DNA from: an uncultured Clostridia bacterium
Lineage (GTDB): Bacteria > Bacillota > Clostridia > TANB77 > CAG-508
Length of the DNA: 40,062 nt
Assembly: GCA_944392515.1 (NCBI GenBank)
Contig: CALXWV010000010.1
Coordinates: forward strand, 1-40,062
Direction of reading: 5' to 3'
Positions within the stretch are counted from its first letter, which is position 1, and each line of letters starts with the position of its first letter. Below are positions 28,420-36,185 of this stretch, piece by piece. The position numbers were made by a program, and so were the translations under genes. The notes below the pieces were generated by a model, which made no database searches, had not been told where the DNA came from, and was given only the letters and a program-made list of their open reading frames with translations.

Positions 28420-28464
28420 AAAAAGTCCGGTTATGACCGGACTTTTTACTATGAAAACCGGACT
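28420..28464. terminator. 45-bp GTCCGG hairpin repeat, copy 2, terminator of the AAA_4-family gene
   Basis: The hairpin AGTCCGGT-TATG-ACCGGACT is followed by seven T on the minus strand and lies about 16 nt past the stop of the gene ending at 28463. The third GTCCGG half-site of the repeat overlaps that gene's TAG stop codon. The unit duplicates the copy 114 bp away. Confidence 0.7.
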
Positions 28465-29275
28465 ATCTTTTAAAGACATATTTGATTCCCTCTTTGTTTT
28501 CAATCATATTATAGTCTAATAGCATTGCAATTATTTCAGATGCTCTAGAATTTTTTACTCCAAAATATTCTTTTACATCTTCTCTTGTAAATAATCTATT
28601 ATATTTATATTCTTCAAAAAACAATTTTAAGTCTGTTAATGTTTTTGCCCTTACTTTATCGCCTAAATTTTTATATAATTTTATAAAAAAGAAGTCCTCA
28701 TCTGAGACCATATTTTCATTTAATACTGTTTTATCCGGACTGTTTATTTTTAAAGCTGGACTATAACCTTTATTAGGAAATATTACTGTAAAAGATGATT
28801 CATCAGATAAAAATTTAGGTTTATCTAGATAATCACTATAACTCTCTATTATACGGCTAAGTCCACTTCCTCTTCTATCCATATAATGTAACCTACTAAA
28901 GACATCAGAAATAATTGTATTTCTTCTCATTGAAGGAACTTTTCCTATTTCTAAATTTTGAATTTGCGTCCCATCAATCATTCCACCAGGTGAAACTATT
29001 TCTAACCTATCATCATACATATCTATATGAATTTCTGAACCTAATATTTGATAGTCTCTATGAATTAATGCGTTTACTATAGCTTCTCTTCTTGCAGTTA
29101 AAGGATAATCTTCATATTCAACTCTATCCATACCTTTAATTTTCCAACTGTTTTTTGAATTATTCTTTATAAAAGTATCTGCATTTTCCAGTAAACTAAT
29201 TAGACTTCCTGTATATTCTTTATCATCTAATGCATCTTCTTTTATAGATCCCTTAGTCAACCCATTCCTCCTCAA
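28463..29275 (-). pseudogene. 5'-truncated AlbA/AAA_4-type ATP-binding protein
   Basis: The sequence resembles the C-terminal two thirds of the common RecG-like/AlbA_2 ATP-binding regulators. It keeps the HATPase_c_4 part (TARREAIVNALIHRDY, DRLEIVSPGGMIDG, DRRGSGLSRII) and a winged-helix end (FTREDVKEYFGVKNSRASEII). The N-terminal AlbA_2 domain is missing: a TAG stop at 29276-29278 sits directly before the residues RRNGLTKGS that normally follow it. No ATG is available until about residue 49. A TTG at 29260, correctly spaced behind GAGGAGG, could still allow expression. Full-length homologues are about 450-500 aa versus 270 here. I judge it a remnant, probably connected with the adjacent IS scar. 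Confidence 0.65.
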
Positions 29276-29360
29276 CTATTATTGTAGTACTTCAATTATA
29301 TGTATTTACTTTAAATATAAGTAGATAATTAATTATATATTTGCTTTAGTTATATATTAC

Positions 29361-29392
29361 TGTAAAAGTTGCATAAAAATGCAACTTTTACA
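29361..29392. terminator. Perfect 14-bp hairpin downstream of the Lon-like gene
   Basis: TGTAAAAGTTGCAT and its exact complement enclose an AAAA loop, 42 nt beyond the Lon-like stop codon. It lacks a T-run on the minus strand, so it may be a processed 3' end, an inverted-repeat scar or a weak terminator. Confidence 0.4.
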
Positions 29393-29433
29393 ATATCTTT
29401 TGTTTACCTATTTTTTCTTTCAAGTTCTTTATA

Positions 29434-31800
29434 CTATTCCTCTTTACTTGCTTTTGCATATTTTTTAAGTGTGTTATATACCATTGCATTTACTGTTCCT
29501 GGTATATCTTTCTTGCCTGCTGGAACACCTGTTAATATTTCTATTCCTTCGTCTATAGTAGATACGGCATATATATGGAACTTTCCATTTTTTACTGCAT
29601 TTACTACTTCATCATCTAGATTTAAGTTTTGAATATTTTGTTTTGGTATTATTACACCTTGTTTTCCAGTTAAGCCATTTAATTTGCAGATTTCAAAATA
29701 TCCTTCTATTTTTTCATTTACTCCACCTATTGCTTGTATTTCACCTTTTTGGTTTACAGAACCTGTTGTTGCAATTCCTTGATTTATTGGAACTCCTGCT
29801 AAATTAGAAAGCAAAGCATATAGCTCTGTACTAGATGCACTATCTCCATCTACTCCATTATATAATTGTTCAAAACATATACTTGCTGTAAGAGAAAGTG
29901 GCATATCCTTTGCAAATTTTTCGCCTAAATATCCAGTAAGAATTAGTATTCCTTTTGAATGTGATGAACCAGATAGCTCAACTTCTCTTTCAATATCTAT
30001 TATTCCTTTTTTACCCGTATAAGTATTTACTGTAATTCTTACCGGTTTTCCAAATGAATAATCTCCTATTGTCATTACAGTAAGACCATTTATTTGTCCA
30101 ACTTTTTCTCCATCTGTATCTATCAATAAAGTGCCATCTTCAATCATTTCAGTATATCTTTCATCATATTTCTTTTGTCTATTTCTTCTTTCCTCTAGTG
30201 CTTTATCTATATAATCAGCAGTTACAACTTTAGCTCTATCTAATCTAGCCCATGTTGCCGCTTCTGCAATAACTCTTGATAATTCTCCAAATCTTGTAGA
30301 TATTTTATTTTGATTACTAGATACTCTTGTTGAATATTCTGCAAGTCTTGCTACTGCAAATTTATCTAAATGTGGAAGTCCATCATCTTCACAATATCCA
30401 TGTACAAATTTTGCTAAATCTTGAAGATTCTTTTCATTTAATGGTGCATCATCTTCAAATTCAACTTTTATTTTAAATAATTTTCTAAAATCTTGATCTA
30501 CTGAAAGAAGTGTTTGATATACATTTTCATTACCAATTATTATTACTTTTAAATCTAGTGGTATTGGTTCAGGTTTAAGTGATACCATTACCATTGAAGA
30601 TTTTTGATCCATTGAATTATCTATTCCAAGCTCTTTATTTCTAAGTACCTTTTTTAGATTATCATATACTGCTGGGTTTGTTAGTAAATCATTTGCTTGG
30701 AATATTATATATCCACCATTTGCTTGATGAAGTAGTCCTGGTCTTATCATTGTATAATCTGTTTTTAAAACACCATAATAGTTTTCATATTCTAGTCTAC
30801 CAAATATATTACTAAATGAATAGTTACTATCCATTATTACTGGTGCACCTTCTGTATGGCTATTATCTACAAATAAATTTACTCTATAATTATCCCAAGG
30901 CTTTGTTTCTATTACTCTAGGAGCTTGCTGTTCTTGATTCTTTTTCTCTTCACAAGTAAATTTAGATATATTTCTAAGAATATCCTTTTTTACGCCATCT
31001 AAAAATTTATTTATTTTTTTATTTCTTTTGAATTTAGATTTTACATAAGTTATATGACCTTCAATAGATAATGATGCAATACTAGCTTGCCATTCATTTA
31101 CCTTTTTTTCTGATTCTTGTTCTATTGCTTTTATTTTGCTAATTACTTGTATTATTTGTTCTTGAACAATTCCAGATTTACTTTCATATTCTTTTTTTAA
31201 GTTATCATCTAATTTTTCAAAATCTTCTTCTTTTATGACTTTACCATCTAATACTGGCATCATATATATACCTGTATCTGATGCTTTTACTTGAAAACCA
31301 TATTTTGCAGATTGTGTATTTAAATCTTCTAATAATTTGTTCCTTTTATCTTGATACTTTTGGACAATTACATTTTTTTGTTTTTCAAAGTCATTATTAT
31401 TAAAAGTACTTTTAATTTCTGTTTTTATATCTTTTATAAATTTATCCATTGCATCTCTAAATTCTTGACCTTGACCTGCATTAAAACTTATTGCAACTGG
31501 TTCATTTGGATTTTCAAAATTATATACATAGCACCAATCCTGTGGCACTTTTTTCATTTTACTTATTTTTGTTAAATAGTTTTTAGTATACATTGTTTTT
31601 CCTACACCAGAAGGTCCTTCTAAGTATAAGTTATATCCATTTACATCAACATTTAATCCAAATTTAAGTGATGCTATTCCTCTTTCTTGTCCAATACCAT
31701 CATAATTTCTTTCTAATTCTTCTGTTGTAACAAAGTTAAATATGTCTGGATTACATCTGTATTTTAATTTTTTCCATGATACTTCATTTGTATTTTTCAT
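29434..31800 (-). CDS. Lon-family ATP-dependent protease (AAA_32 type, LonB-like)
   Basis: The 788-residue protein has a P-loop GPSGVGKT near residues 59-66. A long coiled-coil insertion (about 150-280, rich in Lys and Glu) follows, then the second half of the AAA core (GGYIIFQANDLL, VIIIGNENVYQTL, RVSSNQNKISTRFGELSRVI), and a Lon protease domain with catalytic Ser in DGDSAS (about 651) and Lys in GGVNEKIEG (about 696). It lacks the N-terminal substrate domain of classical LonA. The arrangement matches the AAA_32 Lon-like proteases of Clostridia and other bacteria. The active dyad is intact, so it should be a working ATP-dependent protease, presumably hexameric and cytoplasmic. It is preceded by 131 nt containing a TTGACA promoter element and is the last gene after tsaB-rimI. 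Confidence 0.9.
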   Translation of the reverse strand: MKNTNEVSWKKLKYRCNPDIFNFVTTEELERNYDGIGQERGIASLKFGLNVDVNGYNLYLEGPSGVGKTMYTKNYLTKISKMKKVPQDWCYVYNFENPNEPVAISFNAGQGQEFRDAMDKFIKDIKTEIKSTFNNNDFEKQKNVIVQKYQDKRNKLLEDLNTQSAKYGFQVKASDTGIYMMPVLDGKVIKEEDFEKLDDNLKKEYESKSGIVQEQIIQVISKIKAIEQESEKKVNEWQASIASLSIEGHITYVKSKFKRNKKINKFLDGVKKDILRNISKFTCEEKKNQEQQAPRVIETKPWDNYRVNLFVDNSHTEGAPVIMDSNYSFSNIFGRLEYENYYGVLKTDYTMIRPGLLHQANGGYIIFQANDLLTNPAVYDNLKKVLRNKELGIDNSMDQKSSMVMVSLKPEPIPLDLKVIIIGNENVYQTLLSVDQDFRKLFKIKVEFEDDAPLNEKNLQDLAKFVHGYCEDDGLPHLDKFAVARLAEYSTRVSSNQNKISTRFGELSRVIAEAATWARLDRAKVVTADYIDKALEERRNRQKKYDERYTEMIEDGTLLIDTDGEKVGQINGLTVMTIGDYSFGKPVRITVNTYTGKKGIIDIEREVELSGSSHSKGILILTGYLGEKFAKDMPLSLTASICFEQLYNGVDGDSASSTELYALLSNLAGVPINQGIATTGSVNQKGEIQAIGGVNEKIEGYFEICKLNGLTGKQGVIIPKQNIQNLNLDDEVVNAVKNGKFHIYAVSTIDEGIEILTGVPAGKKDIPGTVNAMVYNTLKKYAKASKEE

Positions 31801-31838
31801 CTTATTTCCTTTCTTTATTGCTATTAATTGGAACTATA

Positions 31839-31867
31839 TTTTTACTCATTTTAAATAGACTTGTCAA
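31839..31867 (-). promoter_or_regulatory. Candidate promoter of the Lon-like gene
   Basis: A perfect TTGACA (31862-31867) is followed at 17 nt by TAAAAA (31839-31844), upstream of the ATG at 31800. The -10 is only 4 of 6, so strength is uncertain. Confidence 0.4.
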
Positions 31868-31931
31868 TAGTTTTATAGCAATATTTTAAATTCTTTTGTT
31901 TTATTATGTGCATTTTATTTTTGTTTATGAC

Positions 31932-33095
31932 TTATAAATAGTAAGTCATCAAAATTGCATCTCCATCTTTATAGTATTTATTTCTTCTTCCGACTTCTTT
32001 AAACCCATATGTTTTATATAGCTTTATTGCATGTAGATTATTATTATTTACTTCTAAATTAATTTTTTCCATTTCATGTTCGTAAGCATATCTTAAAATA
32101 TAACTTAACATATTTGAAGCAAAACCTTGATTTCTTTTATCTATTTTTGTTACTATATTCATTATTTCCATTTCTTCAAATATTGTTCTAAATCCTGCAA
32201 AACCGTATATTTCTTCATTTTGTTTTATTACTATATATTTTGAGTCATCATAATCATCTTGAAGTACGTCATAATTCCAAATATTAGGAAATTTTTCATA
32301 ATCTAATTTTATTTTTTCTAAATCTGTATAGCTCATCTCTAAAATTGATATATCATCTGATTTGCCTTCTTTTTGTCTTTGAGCTTGAGGTTTTCTTAAA
32401 TACATTGGTGTTAAAGAATCTGAATCTCCAAAAATACCATTATTATATCTATTAAGTCCTGCTAGAGCTACTCCTATTGCAAGAGGCTTTAAATTAGTTA
32501 AATATTCATGTTTATTTACATCTATGCTATTTGCTTTTTCTATTGAAACTCTAGATAAATATAACTGTTCTAGCCTTGCTAAATCTATTCCATTATTTAT
32601 ATCTCCTAAGAAATATATTGGAAGTTTTAGATTATCTATATATGTAATTGCATCAGATATTGGCATTGCTTCTGGATTTTTATATATAGAGAATTGTCCT
32701 TTTTTCATTTTATATATTGCAAAATATACATTATCATTTCTTGCATTTAAAAGTGATACATATTCTCCTTCACCTTTTTCTATTATTCCTAAGTAAGCTA
32801 AAGCTTCTAATGAATTTACTCCAACCACAGGAATATTTTTAGCATCTGCAAATGCTTTTACTGTAGCTATTCCAATTCTTATTCCAGTAAATGAACCTGG
32901 TCCTACTGAACATGCAATTAATCCTATATCATCTAGTGTTAAATTTGTACTTTTAAATAGTTCATCTATCATTGGCATTAATGTTTCTGAATGCTCTTTT
33001 TCACTATAGTTATGCATTTCTTTTATTATGTTATTATTTTCTAATATTGCTACAGAGCATGTAGCCATTGAAGTATCAATAGAAAGTATTTTCAT
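31932..33095 (-). CDS. tsaB: TsaB-RimI fusion: t6A synthesis factor plus ribosomal-protein N-acetyltransferase
   Basis: Residues 1-225 are TsaB: ILSIDTSMATCSVAIL, HSETLMPMIDELF, and the hallmark SVGPGSFTGIRIGIATVKAFA, with GVNSLEALAY. TsaB pairs with TsaD in forming N6-threonylcarbamoyladenosine on ANN-decoding tRNAs. Residues about 245-387 are a GNAT acetyltransferase of the RimI type: IVTKIDKRNQGFASNML (acetyl-CoA loop) and LEVNNNNLHAIKLYKTYGFKEVGRR. RimI acetylates the N-terminus of ribosomal protein S18. In most bacteria these are adjacent separate genes; here they are one frame without internal stop. It follows hepT by 26 nt behind GGAAGGAAAG, so it may share transcripts with the toxin-antitoxin pair. 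Confidence 0.92.
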   Translation of the reverse strand: MKILSIDTSMATCSVAILENNNIIKEMHNYSEKEHSETLMPMIDELFKSTNLTLDDIGLIACSVGPGSFTGIRIGIATVKAFADAKNIPVVGVNSLEALAYLGIIEKGEGEYVSLLNARNDNVYFAIYKMKKGQFSIYKNPEAMPISDAITYIDNLKLPIYFLGDINNGIDLARLEQLYLSRVSIEKANSIDVNKHEYLTNLKPLAIGVALAGLNRYNNGIFGDSDSLTPMYLRKPQAQRQKEGKSDDISILEMSYTDLEKIKLDYEKFPNIWNYDVLQDDYDDSKYIVIKQNEEIYGFAGFRTIFEEMEIMNIVTKIDKRNQGFASNMLSYILRYAYEHEMEKINLEVNNNNLHAIKLYKTYGFKEVGRRNKYYKDGDAILMTYYL

Positions 33096-33121
33096 TTATA
33101 TCTTTCCTTCCTTTTTGAAAA

Positions 33122-33463
33122 TTAGTTCTCCTTATGAAGTATGTTTTGTATATCATATTGCAATATTGCAATTTCTTTATCTATTACTTCCCATACCATA
33201 GTTAAATTTATTCCATCATAATCATGTACAATTCTATTTCTAAGAGCTTTTAAACCTCTCCAATCTACATTCTTATATTCATCTAAAAACTCCTGGCTAA
33301 ACTTACTAACTAATTCTCCAATTTGACTTAAATCAAAAACACAAGCGTTTATTGTTTTTCTATCTTTACAAAATGTCTCATAATCATATCCATTAGTAAA
33401 ATCTTTTAATTCATTTATATAATTATTTACTTTCTTTAAAATAATGTTGTCTTTACTTCTCAT
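33122..33463 (-). CDS. hepT: HepT-like toxin (DUF86), type VII toxin-antitoxin system
   Basis: The 113-residue all-helical protein ends with the HepT signature R-x4-H-x-Y (RNRIVHDY) near residue 84-91, preceded by VDWRGLKALRN. HepT proteins are HEPN-fold RNases whose activity is blocked when the partner MntA AMPylates the motif tyrosine. ATG 33463 is the likely start; the frame is also open from TTG 33472. It overlaps the mntA end by 11 nt, the usual antitoxin-first order. It lies directly upstream of tsaB-rimI, an unusual place for a mobile pair. Family confidence is high. Confidence 0.88.
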   Translation of the reverse strand: MRSKDNIILKKVNNYINELKDFTNGYDYETFCKDRKTINACVFDLSQIGELVSKFSQEFLDEYKNVDWRGLKALRNRIVHDYDGINLTMVWEVIDKEIAILQYDIQNILHKEN

Positions 33464-33761
33464 ATACAACAACTCCCGTTCTCTTTATTTCTCCCTCTAT
33501 CGGTGAATCTTCATCTATTTCTATTTTTTCAATAACATCAACATCTTTATCAAAACTTTGACTAATATCATCTAAAATTTTATAAAATTCTAATCCTTTT
33601 ACTTTTCCTTCGCAGTCTATCATTATATCAATATCACTTTCCTTTGTAGGAACATTTTTCGCATAAGAGCCAAATAATACTGCTCTTTTTACTTTAGTGC
33701 CTTTTAATACTTTGTTTAATATATTTTTAATATCTGCAATTGAATAAATATCTTTTTTCAT
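33453..33761 (-). CDS. mntA: MntA-like minimal nucleotidyltransferase antitoxin
   Basis: The 102-residue protein carries the minimal nucleotidyltransferase motif G-S-x10-D-x-D (FGSYAKN...SDIDIMID) near residues 31-46, with a further acidic residue in DVDVIEKIEI. MntA antitoxins neutralise HepT by transferring AMP to its active-site tyrosine. The start ATG follows AGGAGGT, and a TTGAAA-18-TATAAT promoter stands just upstream. It precedes and overlaps hepT. Confidence 0.88.
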   Translation of the reverse strand: MKKDIYSIADIKNILNKVLKGTKVKRAVLFGSYAKNVPTKESDIDIMIDCEGKVKGLEFYKILDDISQSFDKDVDVIEKIEIDEDSPIEGEIKRTGVVVYEK

Positions 33762-33798
33762 ATCGCACCTCCTAAAATTGAGAGAATTTTACAAAATA

Positions 33799-33828
33799 AT
33801 TATACATTAAATTTATTACATTTTTCAA
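33799..33828 (-). promoter_or_regulatory. Promoter of mntA-hepT
   Basis: TTGAAA (33823-33828) and a perfect TATAAT (33799-33804) are 18 nt apart on the minus strand, about 38 nt upstream of the mntA ATG. Confidence 0.6.
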
Positions 33829-33843
33829 GTATATATATAAATA

Positions 33844-33874
33844 AAATGCATCTAAATTTAATTAAGATGCATTT
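33844..33874 (-). terminator. Small hairpin upstream of the mntA promoter
   Basis: AAATGCATCT and AGATGCATTT form a 10-bp stem with an 11-nt AT loop. On the minus strand it is followed by TTTTATTTATA, so it could stop transcripts running on from the spoIIIA operon before the mntA promoter. Confidence 0.4.
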
Positions 33875-33926
33875 ATATATATTTAGTTATTTTATTTTCC
33901 ACCTAATGAAAATTTATTAAAAGTAG

Positions 33927-33955
33927 TTGACTTTTTTTCATCATTTAGTTATAAT
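33927..33955 (+). promoter_or_regulatory. Consensus sigma-A promoter reading away from all neighbouring genes
   Basis: TTGACT (33927-33932) and TATAAT (33950-33955) are separated by exactly 17 nt, the best promoter in the window. It points along the plus strand, where no protein-coding gene follows, and leads into the structured RNA described at 33962-34050. Confidence 0.7.
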
Positions 33956-33961
33956 AATTAT

Positions 33962-34050
33962 AGAAAACGAGCATCCACAGTATAGTGGAGTATCGATAGA
34001 ATGTTCTTTAAATAAATACATCTCTAACGACCAGCAGAGATGTATTTTTT
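33962..34050 (+). ncRNA. Candidate small structured RNA of unknown family
   Basis: About 7 nt after the promoter's -10 begins a stretch that can fold compactly. GAGCAU (33969-33974) pairs with AUGUUC (34001-34006) to close a domain holding a CCAC/GUGG hairpin (33975-33988) and a self-complementary UAUCGAUA (33991-33998). An unpaired A/U stretch follows, then a 12-bp terminator hairpin and U-run. The predicted RNA is roughly 90 nt. There is no open reading frame in it and no plus-strand gene downstream, so it is more likely a stand-alone sRNA than a leader. I do not recognise the family. Confidence 0.6.
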
Positions 34051-34057
34051 ATTTTTT
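34014..34057 (+). terminator. Intrinsic terminator of the candidate sRNA
   Basis: A perfect 12-bp stem (34014-34025 with 34036-34047) encloses the loop AACGACCAGC and runs into TTT-A-TTTTTTT on the plus strand. The minus strand has a much weaker T-run, so it belongs primarily to plus-strand transcription, though it may also stop the spoIIIA transcript. Confidence 0.75.
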
Positions 34058-34848
34058 TAATTTGTCGTAATATGTATATTTTCAATATCTGTATTAAGTT
34101 CTCTTTGAACTATGTTTTGTATTTGTGCAACCTCTTCTGTTTCAAGATTTTCTTTCTTTACTACCACATTTACACTTGGACTATTTACAAAGATAACCAC
34201 ATTTTCAAAACCTTTTGTTGCAAGTAAGTTTTCGGCAATCATAATTGCATTTTTTGTGTTGTTTATATTTTTTATTTCATTTTCTGCAATATCTTTTTGC
34301 TCAGATGATATATTTCCATTTTCTAATATTTTTGTATATGTTTCTAACATTTGTGAATACATCGTTTCTCTTTCTAGTTTAGAACGAGTAAAGTAATCGT
34401 CATCTGCTTGTTTTGCACTTGTTTCTTGCACTTCTTTGTTTTCTGCTTCTTCTGTAGTTTGATTTTCTACATTAGTCTCATTAGAAATAGGTGCATTTGG
34501 ATCTACAATATTTGCATTTGTTTCTACAGTTTCATTTGTAGTATTCTCTTTTATTTGATTTTCTTTGTTTATATTATTTTGTTTTACTATATTTTCTTCA
34601 TTATTGCTATCTACAACCGCATTATTTACTTCATTTAAGATATTAGCATCATTTACTACGTTTGCACTAACAAGTTTAGCATCTCCTAAACTTGCTAAAA
34701 GCATATTTTCATTATCATGATTATTTGTATAATTCATATATCCAGCAGTCATAAGCATTAATGCTAAAGCTAAAAGTACTACTTGATTCTTTCTCATTAT
34801 CTTTTTTATTCCAAGATTTTTATTTTTATCATCTGAAATCTTAATCAT
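34057..34848 (-). CDS. spoIIIAH: SpoIIIAH, mother-cell component of the SpoIIIA-SpoIIQ channel
   Basis: The 263-residue protein has a basic N-terminus, one membrane segment (about 22-40, QVVLLALALMLMTAGY), and a long Asn/Glu/Thr-rich linker (about 65-150). The C-terminal ring-building domain opens DDYFTRSKLERETMYSQMLETY and contains IAENLLATKGFENVVIF and VNVVVKKENL. In sporulation SpoIIIAH crosses into the intermembrane space and docks with SpoIIQ of the forespore. It is the last gene of the operon, 54 nt after spoIIIAG, with an AAGGAAAG ribosome site. The linker is longer than in Bacillus subtilis SpoIIIAH (218 aa). Confidence 0.92.
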   Translation of the reverse strand: MIKISDDKNKNLGIKKIMRKNQVVLLALALMLMTAGYMNYTNNHDNENMLLASLGDAKLVSANVVNDANILNEVNNAVVDSNNEENIVKQNNINKENQIKENTTNETVETNANIVDPNAPISNETNVENQTTEEAENKEVQETSAKQADDDYFTRSKLERETMYSQMLETYTKILENGNISSEQKDIAENEIKNINNTKNAIMIAENLLATKGFENVVIFVNSPSVNVVVKKENLETEEVAQIQNIVQRELNTDIENIHITTN

Positions 34849-34902
34849 TTTTCTTTCCTTAAATATTGGATTTAGGTTTTATTTGGTTCCTATAACCATT
34901 TA

Positions 34903-35508
34903 TTAATTACTCATTTTAAACACCTGTATTTTATGTGTTGCAAGGCCTGTTGCCGCTTCTACCGCCTCTACAATACTTGTTTTTACTTCTGCATTATCAG
35001 CACCCTCTGCAGTTATTATTGCTCCTTCTATTTTAGGGCTAATTATGCTTTGTGTTACCGGTTCTTGATTTCCACTACTATCTTCTTTATATATTACTTC
35101 TTTTTGACTATCTGTTTCAGATACTGTTCTACTTCCACCTGCCGAATCAGTTTCTGTTGTATTACTTGCTTTTAAATTTTCATTATATATTGGTACATAA
35201 GTACTTGTTTCTGAATATGTAAGTAATACTTTTACTTTTCCAACACCTGCTATATTAGATAAAATATTTGCTAACTTTTCTTCGTTTTCATCATAGTTTA
35301 TTTCACTTGATACTTGAACTACATCATTTCTTCCTTCTGCTTCTGGTACTGCATTACTACTTTTAGTTTGTTTATCTCCATTCCAAATATAATTTATTGC
35401 TACAATAGTTATAGCTAAAATTACTATAAATACCATAATATTTTCAATTTTCTTTTTGTTATTACCATCATTTTTTGAAAACATTTTCTTTAGCTTTTCT
35501 CCAAACAT
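34903..35508 (-). CDS. spoIIIAG: SpoIIIAG, ring-forming stage III sporulation protein
   Basis: The 201-residue protein has one membrane helix (about 24-43) and a C-terminal domain with the family's landmarks: NILSNIAGVGKVKVLLTYSET (about 83-103), EPVTQSIISPKIEGAIITAEGA, and VEAATGLATHKIQVFKM at the end. SpoIIIAG forms large rings in the channel linking mother cell and forespore. Its AAGGAGG ribosome site overlaps the spoIIIAF stop region, indicating tight coupling. Length matches the family (about 200-230). Confidence 0.93.
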   Translation of the reverse strand: MFGEKLKKMFSKNDGNNKKKIENIMVFIVILAITIVAINYIWNGDKQTKSSNAVPEAEGRNDVVQVSSEINYDENEEKLANILSNIAGVGKVKVLLTYSETSTYVPIYNENLKASNTTETDSAGGSRTVSETDSQKEVIYKEDSSGNQEPVTQSIISPKIEGAIITAEGADNAEVKTSIVEAVEAATGLATHKIQVFKMSN

Positions 35509-35520
35509 ATCTTTTCCTCC

Positions 35521-36114
35521 TTAGTCAATACTAATATTTTTTTCTTTTACATTATATGTTTCACTTAAATATTCCTTTAAATCTTTTTCTTCACTTTTAG
35601 GTATTCCTTTAACAACTTGTTCTTTTATACTATTTTCTTTTTCTCCTATTTGTACCTCATTTATATTAATACTATTTATCTTTACATTATTGTTGTTTTT
35701 TTCTTCATCTTTCTCCTCATCTTCATCTACTTCATATATTCCAGTAATGTTTATTTTTTCTACTTCATAATTTTCATTTGTTTGAAGCTCTACATTTTCA
35801 CATCCATAACCTTTATTACTAAGTTTAGACTTTATATCTTGCACCAAATTAGTTACAAATATATCATTTATATTTTTATTATTTGTTTCATCTAAACTTG
35901 TATTAGTATTATCTAAACTTAAATCAAATTCATTTAAATCTATATTAATGTCTTTTCCTACAACAGGGCTTATTACTGCAAATAATACATATACTCCTAT
36001 AATTATTTTTATATACTTTTTATTTTTGCCTTCTGGAAGGAGCATTTGCAAAATAGTTCCTATTATAACTGCAAAGATTATTTGCTGAGCCCAAGAACTA
36101 ATAAATGATACCAT
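35521..36114 (-). CDS. spoIIIAF: SpoIIIAF, stage III sporulation protein
   Basis: The protein opens with two membrane helices (FISSWAQQIIFAVIIGTILQMLLPEG, then KYIKIIIGVYVLFAVISPV) followed by an acidic, partly coiled C-terminal domain ending in the alpha/beta part EYLSETYNVKEKNISI. This fits SpoIIIAF, a channel component of the SpoIIIA complex. The frame is also open from GTG 36129, but ATG 36114 aligns better with the family start and has GGGAT upstream. The Glu/Asp/Lys/Asn-rich stretch (about 135-150) is longer than usual. Confidence 0.87.
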   Translation of the reverse strand: MVSFISSWAQQIIFAVIIGTILQMLLPEGKNKKYIKIIIGVYVLFAVISPVVGKDINIDLNEFDLSLDNTNTSLDETNNKNINDIFVTNLVQDIKSKLSNKGYGCENVELQTNENYEVEKINITGIYEVDEDEEKDEEKNNNNVKINSININEVQIGEKENSIKEQVVKGIPKSEEKDLKEYLSETYNVKEKNISID

Positions 36115-36185
36115 TTCTTTATCCCACACTTTTATTTAGGTTTAAAGGATTTCCTATATCCTTTGTATAAGACTTTTATATATTT

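Noticed and set aside
28306..28464. CRISPR-like array from the repeated GTCCGG units
   Set aside because: There are only two full units, each is a palindrome with T-runs, and no cas gene is present; duplicated terminator hairpins explain it.
33962..34050. Guanidine-type riboswitch, suggested by two ACGA motifs
   Set aside because: The motifs are not in the paired ACGR-loop hairpins of the guanidine-II class, and no transporter or carboxylase gene lies downstream on that strand. I cannot support the assignment.
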